Positions 50,293-59,269 of a stretch of DNA of 64,000 nucleotides are shown in pieces (the first letter of the stretch is position 1; each line of letters begins with the position of its first letter). The position numbers and the translations under genes are program-made. The notes beneath the pieces were generated by a model. The model had not been told where the DNA came from and did not search any database. It saw only the letters and a program-made list of their open reading frames with translations. Origin of the DNA: Gilliamella sp. ESL0405 (GTDB taxonomy: Bacteria > Pseudomonadota > Gammaproteobacteria > Enterobacterales > Orbaceae); contig NZ_CP048265.1 of the NCBI RefSeq assembly GCF_019469205.1, positions 2,728,001 to 2,792,000 of the forward strand, read 5' to 3'.

Positions 50293-51477
50293 TTAAACTA
50301 TCTGTTTGCTACATTGTGCTCTAGCCCATGCATCAATAATGAACACATCATCAATAGTGGCAGGTTCCGGAAAATTAAGTTGATCTAACGTGGTTGCAAC
50401 CTGTTTGGCAATATCCATAAAACCAATTTTATGCTGTAAAAATGCTTCAACCGCCACTTCATTGGCAGCGTTAAGCGCTGTTGTTGCCGCTTGCCCTTCA
50501 CCACAAGCCTCAATGGCTAATTTTAAGCATGGATAGCGAATAAAATCGGGTTGATTGAAGGTTAATGATGAGATTTGAGTAAAATCTAAAGCAGGTACAC
50601 CGGATGAAATACGTAATGGATAAGACATTGAATAAGCAATTGGCGTACACATATCTGGCACGCCTAATTCTGCAATAATACTGCCATCTAGATAACGAAC
50701 CATTGAGTGAATAATCGATTGAGGATGTACAATAATCTCCATTTGCTCAGAACTAGCATTAAACAACCAACGAGCTTCAATATATTCCAAGCCTTTATTC
50801 ATCATCGTTGCCGAATCAACAGAAATTTTTTTACCCATTGACCAGTTAGGATGTAAAGTCGCTTGCGCAGGCGTGACTGAAGTTAATTGATTTAACGGTA
50901 TCTCCCGAAAAGGCCCGCCAGATCCTGTTAACACAATTTTGGCGATACCATGATCAGTCAGATTAGCAAATCCAAGATCATGTTGCACTGCGGTAGGTAA
51001 ACTTTGAAAGATCGCATTATGTTCACTATCGACCGGCAGTAGCTCGGCGCCATATTGCTTCACCGCTTGCATAAATAAATGCCCACAAGTGACTAATGAC
51101 TCTTTATTAGCGAGTAAAATGCGTTTACCTTTTTTAATTGCAGCAAGAGTCGGCCTTAATCCCGCAGCACCAACAATTGCAGCCATAACTTGGTTAACTT
51201 CGGGGAGCTGTGCTAAATCACACATAGCTTGCTCACCACTCAGTACTTCTATATTCAATTTTAGGTTAGCTAAATTTGCTTTAAGCTGCTGCGCTGCTTG
51301 TTTGCTCGCCATAGCAACATATTTTGGTTTAAACTCCTGACACTGCTCTGTCATTTTTGCAACATTAGCGCCACCTACTAGCACATAAGCTTTGTATAAA
51401 GTTGGATTTTGCCGAATGACGGCTAACGTGCTACAGCCGATCGATCCTGTTGAACCTAAAATTGCGATATTTTTCAT
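50293..51477 (-). CDS. dxr: DXP reductoisomerase
   Basis: Dxr converts 1-deoxyxylulose-5-phosphate to MEP in isoprenoid synthesis. The 394 residues have the NADPH loop [13 protein letters not shown] at the start, [19 protein letters not shown] with metal ligands, GSGGPF, and [26 protein letters not shown]. It begins 2 bases after the deoR stop on the same strand, so it is probably co-transcribed with deoC-deoR. In enterics dxr follows frr. Confidence 0.96.
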   Translation of the reverse strand: MKNIAILGSTGSIGCSTLAVIRQNPTLYKAYVLVGGANVAKMTEQCQEFKPKYVAMASKQAAQQLKANLANLKLNIEVLSGEQAMCDLAQLPEVNQVMAAIVGAAGLRPTLAAIKKGKRILLANKESLVTCGHLFMQAVKQYGAELLPVDSEHNAIFQSLPTAVQHDLGFANLTDHGIAKIVLTGSGGPFREIPLNQLTSVTPAQATLHPNWSMGKKISVDSATMMNKGLEYIEARWLFNASSEQMEIIVHPQSIIHSMVRYLDGSIIAELGVPDMCTPIAYSMSYPLRISSGVPALDFTQISSLTFNQPDFIRYPCLKLAIEACGEGQAATTALNAANEVAVEAFLQHKIGFMDIAKQVATTLDQLNFPEPATIDDVFIIDAWARAQCSKQIV

Positions 51478-51479
51478 AA

Positions 51480-52241
51480 TTAATAAATTAAACCAATGTT
51501 ATTTTCTTCAAAGTAAGCGACGTAGCCTAAATCCGGTGCTCTATCGGTCATCACCAAATTAAACTGATCAAGGTTACAAATAAAAGCCGGTTTAACTTGA
51601 TTAAACTTAGTATGATCGGCAATTAAAATATTTTGATTAGATTTTTTCATCGCCTGATGCTTCATATTCAGTTCATCAAAATGGTAACAAGTTGCACCTT
51701 GAGTGAGATCAATTCCTGCTGCCGAAATAAAAGCTTTATTTGGACAGATAAAATCGAGCGGATTATGGGAACTAATATTGGTAAAAATTGCATTATTAAG
51801 CTGATACTGCCCACCGCATAAAATGATTTTACATTTTGGTTTGTTTTGTAACGCTAGAAAGGCATTGAGTGAATAGCAGATTGCAGTAAAGGCAATATCA
51901 TCATTAATTTCATCAATGATAAATTGCATGGTTGTACCGCAATCAAAAAAAATAGTATCGTTCTCATCAACAAATTGACTAACTAGTTTGCCAATATAAC
52001 GCTTTTCATCTACATGTTTATCTTTTTGATCTGAAACAAAATATTGCGATATGGTATGGCGTGCTTGGTTAACAACATAACCGCCTAAAACAGCTAAACA
52101 TGATGATTGATTGCTAAGATCTCGACGAATTGTCATTTCAGAAACAGCAAGCATTTGCGCTGCTTGCTTTAAATGAATTTTATCGGTAGTTTTTAATTGC
52201 TCAATAAGTGCATTAACTCTTTTTTGCGGTTGCGTTTCCAT
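51480..52241 (-). CDS. deoR: Deoxyribose operon repressor DeoR
   Basis: DeoR represses nucleoside and deoxyribose catabolism and is released by deoxyribose-5-phosphate. The 253 residues have the helix-turn-helix [20 protein letters not shown] near 24-44 and a sugar-phosphate domain with [15 protein letters not shown] and [10 protein letters not shown], both as in E. coli DeoR. Two close starts exist; GGAA is better placed for the ATG at 52241 than for 52247. It follows deoC and precedes dxr by 2 bases. Confidence 0.92.
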   Translation of the reverse strand: METQPQKRVNALIEQLKTTDKIHLKQAAQMLAVSEMTIRRDLSNQSSCLAVLGGYVVNQARHTISQYFVSDQKDKHVDEKRYIGKLVSQFVDENDTIFFDCGTTMQFIIDEINDDIAFTAICYSLNAFLALQNKPKCKIILCGGQYQLNNAIFTNISSHNPLDFICPNKAFISAAGIDLTQGATCYHFDELNMKHQAMKKSNQNILIADHTKFNQVKPAFICNLDQFNLVMTDRAPDLGYVAYFEENNIGLIY

Positions 52242-52295
52242 TGCCATTCCATAAATAGCAATAAGCTACTATACAGTAGCTTATAAAAGGATGAA

Positions 52296-52961
52296 TTAAT
52301 AGCCGCTAGATGATGCTTTATCGCCTGATACAATTGCAATACCAGCACTAGCGCCTAACCGTGTTGCACCAGCTTGAACCATTTTTTCAGCAGTTTGACG
52401 ATCTCTAATGCCACCTGATGCTTTAACACCCATTTTATCACCGACTGTTTCGCGCATCAATTTAACATCTTCAACTGTTGCCCCTGATAAGCTAAAACCG
52501 GTTGAAGTTTTAACAAAAGCAACGCCAATTTCTTTACAAATTGTACAAACTGTAACGATTTCTTCTTTAGTTAATAAGCAAGTTTCTAAAATAACTTTTA
52601 ACGGCACTGAACCACAAGCATTAAATACTGCTTGAATATCTTCTTTAACCGCCGTTAAATCATTGCTTTTTAGCCAGCCGACATTGATAACCATATCGAT
52701 CTCTTCTGCGCCAGCTTTGACTGCCATTTCAGTCTCAAATGCTTTAGCAGAAGTCAGCATAGCACCTAAAGGAAAGCCAACGACTGAACAAACCTTTACA
52801 TCGCTACCTTTAAGCAAGCTAGCGACTAAAGGCACATAGCCTGAATTAACACATACAGAATAGAAATGATACTGCTTTGCTTCTTCACAAAGTTTACGTA
52901 TTTGATCTTCTGTGGCATTCATCGCCAGTAAAGTATGATCAATATACTTTGCATAATCCAT
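52296..52961 (-). CDS. deoC: Deoxyribose-phosphate aldolase
   Basis: DeoC splits deoxyribose-5-phosphate into acetaldehyde and glyceraldehyde-3-phosphate. The 221 residues keep the catalytic set: Schiff-base lysine K151 in [12 protein letters not shown]180 in [10 protein letters not shown], and D89 in [10 protein letters not shown]. The short form (about 220 residues) is typical of Firmicutes and some other groups; E. coli DeoC is 259. Pairing with an E. coli-type DeoR may mean gene replacement by transfer. Two DeoR-like operators lie upstream. Confidence 0.95.
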   Translation of the reverse strand: MDYAKYIDHTLLAMNATEDQIRKLCEEAKQYHFYSVCVNSGYVPLVASLLKGSDVKVCSVVGFPLGAMLTSAKAFETEMAVKAGAEEIDMVINVGWLKSNDLTAVKEDIQAVFNACGSVPLKVILETCLLTKEEIVTVCTICKEIGVAFVKTSTGFSLSGATVEDVKLMRETVGDKMGVKASGGIRDRQTAEKMVQAGATRLGASAGIAIVSGDKASSSGY

Positions 52962-53026
52962 AATGATGTCCTTTAATTGTGTTTAGTAATGTCTAGTAAA
53001 TAATAGTCTTTAGTAAATGTTAGTAA

Positions 53027-53042
53027 TGTTATAAAAATAACA
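53027..53042. promoter_or_regulatory. DeoR-like operator 1
   Basis: TGTTATAAAAATAACA is a 16-base palindrome of the same form as the known E. coli DeoR site TGTTAGAATTCTAACA. It lies 66 bases upstream of deoC. Confidence 0.7.
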
Positions 53043-53057
53043 CATATAGCCCTATAA

Positions 53058-53073
53058 TGTTATTTCCGTAACA
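53058..53073. promoter_or_regulatory. DeoR-like operator 2
   Basis: TGTTATTTCCGTAACA, a second 16-base palindrome of the same form, is 31 bases (about three helix turns) from the first, so two repressor molecules could bind the same DNA face. Confidence 0.65.
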
Positions 53074-53212
53074 TTATATACTTAAATTTTGATAATTAAA
53101 AACTAAACTATTTACTAAACTATTTAATAAACTTAAACAATTAAATCAAATTGAAGTGGTTGGTATGAAAAAGCTAAGCAATGCGCAATTTAACATTACC
53201 TATTAATTGAAG

Positions 53213-53340
53213 TTATGATACGTGATTCACTAAATCAACTTGGAAACCATGATTTTGACAAACTTGATTAACTTTAGTGGCAAATAATGCACTAATACAA
53301 ATAGAATCTTTTACCTTTTAATTGTGCACAAGCGCATTAT
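53213..53340 (-). pseudogene. Possible PTS IIB-like gene fragment
   Basis: On the minus strand one frame reads NNALVHN, stop, KVKDSICISALFATKVNQVC, then QNHGFQVDLVNHVS and a stop. The pattern of small residues before ATKVNQVC and QNHGFQVDLV resembles the first strand and helix of a galactitol-type PTS IIB protein. No start, phosphocysteine or downstream part is present. This is a weak visual match and could be chance. Confidence 0.25.
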
Positions 53341-53510
53341 TTGTATTGATCAACTATAGATAAACTCAGTTAGACTTTATATCGCTTAAATAGAAGGATA
53401 ACTGTTTATTGAGTGATTTTTTATTTTTGATCTATTCGCTAACGGATAAAACTAATATTTTGTATTTTTTAGCGGTAATGAAATGATTGATAATTGATAG
53501 GTAAAAAATC

Positions 53511-53541
53511 AAAAAGCCTAGTTTTATCAACTAGGCTTTTT
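53511..53541 (-). terminator. Rho-independent terminator of frr
   Basis: AAAAAGCCTAG and CTAGGCTTTTT form an 11-bp stem with a nine-base loop and end in a U-tract on the minus strand. Confidence 0.88.
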
Positions 53542-53551
53542 AGACAAGAGA

Positions 53552-54109
53552 TTAAAATTCCATTAACTCTTTTTCTTTATCTGCAAGCACTGCATCTAAT
53601 TTTTTGATAGCTGCATCTGTTGCTTTTTGAATTAAATCTTGTGATTTACGTTCATCATCTTCTGAGATTTCTTTATCTTTTAACAAAGCTTTGATTTGAT
53701 CGTTGGCATCACGACGAATATTACGAATTGACACACGACCTTGTTCTGCCTCATTACGAACTATTTTAGTTAAATCACGGCGACGTTCTTCAGTTAACGG
53801 TGGCAAAGGTACTCGAATAACTGTCCCGGCTGAAGCAGGGTTAAGCCCTAAATCAGAAGTTAAAATTGCTTTTTCAATCATTGGCGTTAATGATTTATCA
53901 AACACCGTAATAGCCAGCGTTCTTGCATCTTCAGCAACAACATTAGCTAATTGACGTAGTGGTGTTGGGCTACCATAGTATTCAACCATAATTCCGTCTA
54001 ATAAGCTTGGTGAAGCACGCCCGGTTCTAACTTTAGAAATATGATTTTGAAACGCCTCAATACTTTTTTCCATGCGCGCTTGCGCTTCTTTTTGAATCTC
54101 GTTTAACAT
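53552..54109 (-). CDS. frr: Ribosome recycling factor
   Basis: Frr, with EF-G, splits the post-termination ribosome. The 185 residues show the family pattern: [36 protein letters not shown], then LRQLANV, and [16 protein letters not shown]-like [19 protein letters not shown]. It is the last gene of rpsB-tsf-pyrH-frr and has its own terminator. Confidence 0.97.
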   Translation of the reverse strand: MLNEIQKEAQARMEKSIEAFQNHISKVRTGRASPSLLDGIMVEYYGSPTPLRQLANVVAEDARTLAITVFDKSLTPMIEKAILTSDLGLNPASAGTVIRVPLPPLTEERRRDLTKIVRNEAEQGRVSIRNIRRDANDQIKALLKDKEISEDDERKSQDLIQKATDAAIKKLDAVLADKEKELMEF

Positions 54110-54138
54110 AATAAAAACCTTATTTAAAATAAAGATGA

Positions 54139-54873
54139 CTAACAGCTAACTGTAGCCTGATTATTAATTAATGTTCCTTCTTGTTCACCTAAGATGACTC
54201 GGCGTAATGCTCCTGATTTATTCATATTAAATACACAAATAGGCAGGTTATGATCACGAGCTAAAGTAAACGCTGCTAAATCCATGACTTTTAATTCATC
54301 ATCTAACACTTTTTCATAATTTAATGTTTTATATAGTGTTGCATTAGGATCTTTAACAGGATCGGCTGAATATACCCCATCAACTTTGGTTGCTTTTAAA
54401 ACAACATCTGCTTCAATCTCGATACCACGTAAGCAAGCGGCAGAATCAGTTGTAAAAAATGGGTTACCTGTCCCGGCAGAAAGAATAACGACTTTACCAT
54501 GGCGAAGTAAGCTAATTGCTTCAGTCCAACGGTAGTCATCACACACACCATTTAATGGTATTGCCGACATTAAACGTGCATTAACTTCAATTCGATGCAG
54601 CGCATCACGCATGGCAAGTCCATTCATCACCGTTGCTAACATTCCCATGTGATCACCAACGACACGATTCATACCCGCTTTAGCAAGGCCTGCACCACGA
54701 AATAGATTACCGCCCCCAATAACAACAGCAACTTGAACATTCATTTCGATAAGTTCTTTGATTTCTTGCGCCATGCGGTCAAGAACGGTTGGATCAATAC
54801 CAAAACCTTCATCGCCTTGTAGTGCTTCGCCACTGAGTTTAAGAAGAATACGTTTATAGAAAGGGGTTACCAT
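54139..54873 (-). CDS. pyrH: UMP kinase
   Basis: PyrH phosphorylates UMP to UDP. The 244 residues match E. coli PyrH nearly throughout: [58 protein letters not shown] and [16 protein letters not shown]. The frame is open to a GTG at 54885, but the ATG at 54873 has a better placed GTGAG and gives the family-like start. Confidence 0.97.
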   Translation of the reverse strand: MVTPFYKRILLKLSGEALQGDEGFGIDPTVLDRMAQEIKELIEMNVQVAVVIGGGNLFRGAGLAKAGMNRVVGDHMGMLATVMNGLAMRDALHRIEVNARLMSAIPLNGVCDDYRWTEAISLLRHGKVVILSAGTGNPFFTTDSAACLRGIEIEADVVLKATKVDGVYSADPVKDPNATLYKTLNYEKVLDDELKVMDLAAFTLARDHNLPICVFNMNKSGALRRVILGEQEGTLINNQATVSC

Positions 54874-54958
54874 ATGAAGTCTCACTATTTCGTTATTTAA
54901 TTACCTAATTAGCTAGAATAACTAGCGGGTAACTATTTTAAAATATTTTGTAGATAAA

Positions 54959-54980
54959 CAAAACCGCCTTACGGCGGCTT
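54959..54980 (-). terminator. Weak terminator after tsf
   Basis: CCGCC and GGCGG form a 5-bp GC stem with a four-base loop, and TTTTGTTT follows on the minus strand. Partial read-through into pyrH is likely. Confidence 0.6.
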
Positions 54981-54991
54981 AGATAAAACAA

Positions 54992-55852
54992 TTAAGATTG
55001 TTTCGACATCGCAGCAACTTCAGCTGCAAAATCAACTTCGACTTTTTCGATGCCTTCACCCACTTCAAAGCGGATAAATGTAGCAATTGTCGCTTTTTTC
55101 TCTGCAAGTAAATCACCAACAGTTTTGCTTGGATCCATAACAAATGGTTGACCAGTAAGTGATACTTCACCAGTGAATTTACGCATACGGCCTTCAACCA
55201 TTTTTTCTGCGATTTCACGTGGTTTACCTGACTGCATTGCAATATCGATTTGAATATTACGTTCATGTTCAACAACATCAGCCGGAACATCACTTGGATC
55301 AACATATTCTGGTTTGCTTGCAGCGATGTGCATTGCAATATGTTTCACTAATTCTTCATCACAGCCACTGTTTGCCGCAACTAATACACCGATACGTGCA
55401 CCGTGTTGGTAACTACCAACAACATCACCAGTGATCTCTTGAACACGACGAATACCGATATTTTCACCAATTTTAGCAACTAAAGCAGTACGCTCTTCTT
55501 CAAATTTTGCTTGTAAAGCAGCAAGATCAGTAATGTGATCATTTAATGCCGCAGTTGCTACTTTTTCACTAAATGCGATAAAACCTGCATCTTTAGCAAC
55601 AAAGTCAGTTTCACAGTTGATTTCTAGAATAACACCTGATTTTTTATCAGCAGAAATTTTAGAAATAATCACACCTTCAGCAGCAACACGACCAGCTTTT
55701 TTAGCTGCTTTTGCTTGACCTGATTTACGCATATTATCGATAGCAAGATCGATATCGCCATTAGCTTCAACTAATGCTTTTTTACATTCCATCATGCCTG
55801 CGCCTGTTCTTTCACGCAGTTCTTTTACCATAGAAGCGGTAACTTCAGCCAT
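54992..55852 (-). CDS. tsf: Translation elongation factor Ts
   Basis: EF-Ts exchanges GDP for GTP on EF-Tu. The 286 residues have the N-terminal UBA-like domain with [29 protein letters not shown], the core with [14 protein letters not shown], and [11 protein letters not shown]. Co-directional after rpsB (88-base gap), as in nearly all bacteria. Confidence 0.98.
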   Translation of the reverse strand: MAEVTASMVKELRERTGAGMMECKKALVEANGDIDLAIDNMRKSGQAKAAKKAGRVAAEGVIISKISADKKSGVILEINCETDFVAKDAGFIAFSEKVATAALNDHITDLAALQAKFEEERTALVAKIGENIGIRRVQEITGDVVGSYQHGARIGVLVAANSGCDEELVKHIAMHIAASKPEYVDPSDVPADVVEHERNIQIDIAMQSGKPREIAEKMVEGRMRKFTGEVSLTGQPFVMDPSKTVGDLLAEKKATIATFIRFEVGEGIEKVEVDFAAEVAAMSKQS

Positions 55853-55940
55853 TTTTTAATCCTCTATTTAACCGTTATGATGATTTTCATTAGAATGGGT
55901 CGATTAATTTTATTATCGACCCTGAAAATATTTGAGTTTA

Positions 55941-56678
55941 TTACTCAGCTGCTGGTGCTTCTTCAACGAAGCTTTCTTCTGATACTGGAGATTGGTTTTG
56001 CTCACGACCAGAACGAACAGCTTCAGCAACTGCATTTGCATATAATTGAATTGCACGAATAGCATCATCATTACCAGGAACGATATAATCAATACCATCT
56101 GGATCTGAGTTAGTATCAACAACAGCAATGACTGGAATACCTAAATTGTTAGCTTCTTTGATTGCGATATGTTCATGGTCTGCACCAATTACAAAAATCA
56201 CATCGGGTAAGCCACCCATGTTTTTAATTCCACCCAAGCTATTTTCTAATTTCGCCATTTCACGAGCACGCATTAGTGCTTCTTTTTTGGTTAATTTGTC
56301 AAATGTACCATCACTAGCTTGTGTTTCTAAATCTTTTAGACGTTTGATTGATTGACGAACTGTTTTCCAGTTAGTCAACATACCACCTAACCAGCGGTGA
56401 TTAACATAGTATTGGCCACAACTTTCAGCCGCTTGCTTAATCGCTTCGCTAGCTGCACGTTTTGTACCAACAAATAAAATTTTACCTTTACGCGCTGCAA
56501 TCTTGTTTAATTCAGCTAAAGCTTCATTAAATAAAGGAACTGTTTTTTCAAGATTGATGATGTGAACTTTGTTGCGTGCACCAAAAATAAATGGTTTCAT
56601 TTTTGGGTTCCAATAACGAGTTTGGTGTCCAAAGTGTACACCCGCTTGTAACATATCGCGCATTGATACTGTAGTCAT
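55941..56678 (-). CDS. rpsB: 30S ribosomal protein S2
   Basis: S2 joins the small ribosomal subunit late in assembly and helps bind S1. The 245 residues show [58 protein letters not shown] and [18 protein letters not shown]. An acidic tail ([13 protein letters not shown]) ends the protein. It is preceded by a structured leader that probably gives feedback control by S2. Confidence 0.98.
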   Translation of the reverse strand: MTTVSMRDMLQAGVHFGHQTRYWNPKMKPFIFGARNKVHIINLEKTVPLFNEALAELNKIAARKGKILFVGTKRAASEAIKQAAESCGQYYVNHRWLGGMLTNWKTVRQSIKRLKDLETQASDGTFDKLTKKEALMRAREMAKLENSLGGIKNMGGLPDVIFVIGADHEHIAIKEANNLGIPVIAVVDTNSDPDGIDYIVPGNDDAIRAIQLYANAVAEAVRSGREQNQSPVSEESFVEEAPAAE

Positions 56679-56696
56679 GATTTCCTCATTTTGACG

Positions 56697-56782
56697 TTGG
56701 GGTTATGCCTCCACATATCCGCTTTATCCGACCTTATTACTTAAAGTACAAGGCACCCCGGAAAAGAGTAATGATATGTGTG
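56697..56782 (-). ncRNA. rpsB leader with pseudoknot (S2 autoregulation)
   Basis: On the minus strand CACATATC pairs with GATATGTG (plus 56773-56780 and 56712-56719). GGGGTGCC inside that loop can pair with GGC..ACCCC further downstream (56699-56709), crossing the first helix as a pseudoknot close to the rpsB start. A pseudoknotted leader bound by S2 is known for gammaproteobacterial rpsB. The pairings are seen in the sequence; binding is inferred. Confidence 0.75.
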
Positions 56783-57182
56783 TGTTATAACGTTAATTAA
56801 ATTTTAAAATTTGTGCTTATAATCCATAATCATTTTGCTAAAAAATAATCTGGAAAGTAGCGCAGGCTTTATACCATATTTAGCTAACTATTACTAGTTT
56901 TATTTATATCGATGTGATTTTTATGGGCAAAAAAAAGATTTAAAGTCATAATAAATGGGGATTAAGTTATCGATTAATACCTTAAATTTAATTTTTAGAT
57001 ACCATCAATTTCATTTCATAAAAATACATAATCCACATTTTTTATTACGCTATTTTTATTAAAAAATGATTTAATTAAATCGTTTTTTTATTTTAAATTG
57101 GCTCAATTCGACCCGTACCGGCATATCAAACGGTTTAATATAGGTTATGCTAATCACATTTACTATCATAATCGATGAAATA
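56783..57182. other. AT-rich region upstream of rpsB leader
   Basis: These 400 bases hold no recognised gene. A TATAAC-like -10 for rpsB lies at about 56784-56789 on the minus strand. At 57071-57169 a 32-codon minus-strand frame ends in YIKPFDMPVRVELSQF and a basic tail; it has no ribosome binding site and may be a gene remnant or chance. The region separates the conserved rpsB operon from the accessory genes. Confidence 0.5.
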
Positions 57183-57587
57183 TTATTCTTCTGCCTCTGA
57201 GACTTGAATAGTGTAACTTTCTTCAAAATAAGAAGCTGGCACATACCAGAAAGCAGAAGACATCTTTCCTTTAATAACAACTTTAATATCACCTGTTATT
57301 TTGGGAATGCCTTTCACTGCTAAATAATTATATTCAACATAACCATTTATTTCAGGAAATATAATTTCTAATCCAGAATTTTTTGGATAAATTTCCCTCA
57401 GAAATCCTCTTTCTAAAATTGGTCCAGAACCGCCTCGAATGTTAATCGTAGTATAATAATTTTTACCTATAACAGCTTTCGGTAGCTCATGAGGCGTTAT
57501 CATTACTTTCGGGGCGACGATACAACCTATCAATAAAAAACAGACTGAAAAAACGATACATAATCTTTTAAATTTTAATTTTCTCAT
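57183..57587 (-). CDS. Small lipoprotein with Ig-like (He_PIG-type) domain, copy 1
   Basis: This 134-residue protein has a lipoprotein signal: hydrophobic CIVFSVCFLL, then LIGC with the lipidated Cys22. The next residues (IVA) do not signal inner-membrane retention. The rest reads like one putative Ig domain of the He_PIG type: HELPKAVIGKNYYTTINIRG, GGSGP, NSGLEI, AVKGIPKITGDIKVVIKG. It is a paralogue of the gene at 57857-58249; signal peptides are near identical while the domains differ. Function is unknown. Location beside immunity-like genes suggests a periplasmic protective role, but nothing in the sequence proves it. Confidence 0.7.
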   Translation of the reverse strand: MRKLKFKRLCIVFSVCFLLIGCIVAPKVMITPHELPKAVIGKNYYTTINIRGGSGPILERGFLREIYPKNSGLEIIFPEINGYVEYNYLAVKGIPKITGDIKVVIKGKMSSAFWYVPASYFEESYTIQVSEAEE

Positions 57588-57856
57588 TGTTATTATGGTA
57601 TCTTTTTAAATACCATTCCTGCAAAATTATGGTTCAAAAACCTACTCAATGTTAATGTCATATCTATCTGCTCAAAAAAATAACTTTACCAAAATAATGT
57701 TAACTATTTTGTTATTTTCTTTATCGCAACCTTATTGCCGATGAAAAAATGACAACAGCATTTTATCGAAACAGATAACAAATATTAACATTACAAAAAT
57801 GATACCTAAAGTGTTTCCCTATTCAACAATATTTAAAAAATATCATTGATGAAATA

Positions 57857-58249
57857 TTATTCTTCTGAATCTGCTACATGAATAATATAAATTTTTTTAA
57901 AATCACCAGGCGTGATATTCCAGTAAGTCGGAGTCATTCCCCCTTTAATAATAACCTCAATATCACCTGTGATTTTTGGGATCCCTGTCACTGCTATATA
58001 ATTACGTTCAACCATTCCATCTATTTCACGTAATATTATTTCTAATCCAGAGTTTTCGGGATAAATTCTCGTCCAAAAAGAAAGTGGTCCAGAGCCTCCT
58101 TCAACATTAATCGGCGCATAATAATTTTTACCTCTAATTCCTTTTGGTAATTCATTCGGTGTTATAATGACAGGGGTGACAACACAACCTATCAATAAAA
58201 AACAGACTAAAAAAACGATGCATAATCTCTTAAATATTAATTTTCTCAT
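57857..58249 (-). CDS. Small lipoprotein with Ig-like (He_PIG-type) domain, copy 2
   Basis: This 130-residue paralogue of the gene at 57183-57587 has the same lipoprotein signal (FLLIGC, Cys22) and the same domain pattern: NELPKGIRGKNYYAPINVEG, GGSGPLSF, NSGLEIILREI, AVTGIPKITGDIEVIIKG. The stop-codon surroundings (GATGAAATATTATTCTTCTG on the plus strand) and the start-proximal DNA are also shared, so the pair arose by tandem duplication including flanks. It lies 45 bases after the Imm52-like gene on the same strand, probably in one transcript. Function unknown. Confidence 0.7.
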   Translation of the reverse strand: MRKLIFKRLCIVFLVCFLLIGCVVTPVIITPNELPKGIRGKNYYAPINVEGGSGPLSFWTRIYPENSGLEIILREIDGMVERNYIAVTGIPKITGDIEVIIKGGMTPTYWNITPGDFKKIYIIHVADSEE

Positions 58250-58294
58250 TGTAATTATGGTATTTTTTTAAATACCAATCCTCCATAAAATAGT

Positions 58295-59015
58295 TTACAT
58301 GTCTGTATACAATGGCAATAGATCCAACTCACGTAGCCGAATATCAACCCGATTCACCGCTTTAATATCATCTGCATTTTCTGTATCAAAAAAATGGGGC
58401 AACGTTACCACTAGCGTTCCGGTTACCAGTCCTTCCTCGTTTTTGACACTTACCACATCCGACGATTCGGGTACTATTTCGTGCGTTAATTGAGCCTTGG
58501 GTAGATATATCATCCAGCCTGCTGATAGTCTGTCGGGAAAAACAGCTTTTCGGGGTAAATAATTTCCATTAACTATAATATAGGCACTATTAAATTTCTG
58601 AACTAAGGCTAAAATGAACTCAGTGACTGTTTGAGATTTAGTAATCCTAATATCTATTTTGAAATCTAATTCAATTTTAAGGAAAAATCTTTTCTCTAAA
58701 AGTTTCTCATATATAAAATAACATAGAGCTGCCTCTTCAGTATTTTTATCCCAAATAGATCCACTAAAAGAATTCTTATTTTTCTTATATTTTTGAGTTA
58801 TTTTTTCCAATCCAACTTTAGTTACGCCATTTTTATCAAATAGCTGGTAAATAGATGACTTTTTTCTTAGAAACACCACATAAGTACCAATTTTCACTTT
58901 TATGAAGATAGTAATGCTGGATTTTTAATATCTGTTCAATTTGCGCAATACACACAGAGAGTGGTAAATAGGCTTCAGGTTTGAAATACATCTCAATAGT
59001 TAATTGTTTTTTCAT
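58295..59015 (-). pseudogene. Imm52-like immunity gene with frameshift
   Basis: An ATG at 59015 opens MKKQLTIEMYFKPEAYLPLS and continues to NWYLCGVSKKK, where a run of six A (plus strand T run, 58860-58865) shifts the frame. Removing one A joins it to the frame that continues SSIYQLFDKNGVTK and ends in RVDIRLRELDLLPLYTDM. The joined product of about 240 residues resembles the Imm52 immunity family (GWMIYLP, TGTLVVTLP, final LLPLYTD). A 200-residue product could start at an internal ATG (58897) inside the shifted frame. The shift may be decay, slippage-based phase variation or a sequencing error. Family call is by pattern only. Confidence 0.6.
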
Positions 59016-59024
59016 ATTGGCTTA

Positions 59025-59255
59025 CTATAAATAACTCCTTATTGGTAATAAATCAGCATCACGCAATCTTAAATCAATACGATTGATTGTTTTCACATCT
59101 TCGGTGTTTTCAATACTTGGCATATGATCAAGCGATACAATCACTGTTCCTAGCTGTTTATCGTCTTTATATTTAGCTATATCTTCAAATTCTGTCCAAT
59201 TAAACATCAATGAATCATAATTAGCTTTCATCATTGATTGAAGCAGGTTTATCAA
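59025..59255 (-). pseudogene. Truncated Imm52-like gene, C-terminal end
   Basis: The 76-codon frame ends in GTVIVSLDHMPSIENTEDVK, then TINRIDLRLRDADLLPIRSYL. This parallels the end of the neighbouring Imm52-like gene (GTLVVTLPHFFDTENADDIK, then AVNRVDIRLRELDLLPLYTDM). The N-terminal two thirds are missing; upstream the sequence runs straight into the stop of the first Sel1-repeat gene. Nine bases after its stop the next Imm52-like start follows. It is best read as a relic left when the tandem array expanded or recombined. Confidence 0.6.
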
Positions 59256-59269
59256 GATTTTTAATCAAA

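Larger units (their letters stand above)
52984..53126. repeat. TAGTAA repeats flanking the deo operators
   Basis: TAGTAA occurs at 52984, 52994, 53011 and 53021. On the other side of the operators the 12-mer CTAAACTATTTA is repeated twice in tandem at 53103-53114 and 53115-53126, and carries the inverted motif TTACTA at its junction. The arrangement is loosely symmetrical around the operators. Confidence 0.6.
52962..53551. other. 590-base region between frr and deoC
   Basis: No intact gene is seen. Next to deoC there are two DeoR-like operators and repeats of TAGTAA and CTAAACTATTTA. About 53213-53340 holds a short open stretch that looks like a PTS IIB fragment. About 53340-53500 shows nothing recognisable. 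The frr terminator ends the region. Confidence 0.6.

Noticed and set aside
52984-53126. Repeats upstream of deoC as a CRISPR array or origin iterons
   Set aside because: Units are 6-12 bases with irregular spacing, no spacers of constant size, no cas or rep genes nearby.
54979-55338. 119-codon minus-strand frame within tsf
   Set aside because: It lies in another frame of the intact tsf gene with a biased, unstructured composition.
57071-57169. 32-codon frame after the first lipoprotein
   Set aside because: No ribosome binding site and no recognised family; mentioned only as a possible remnant in the spacer.
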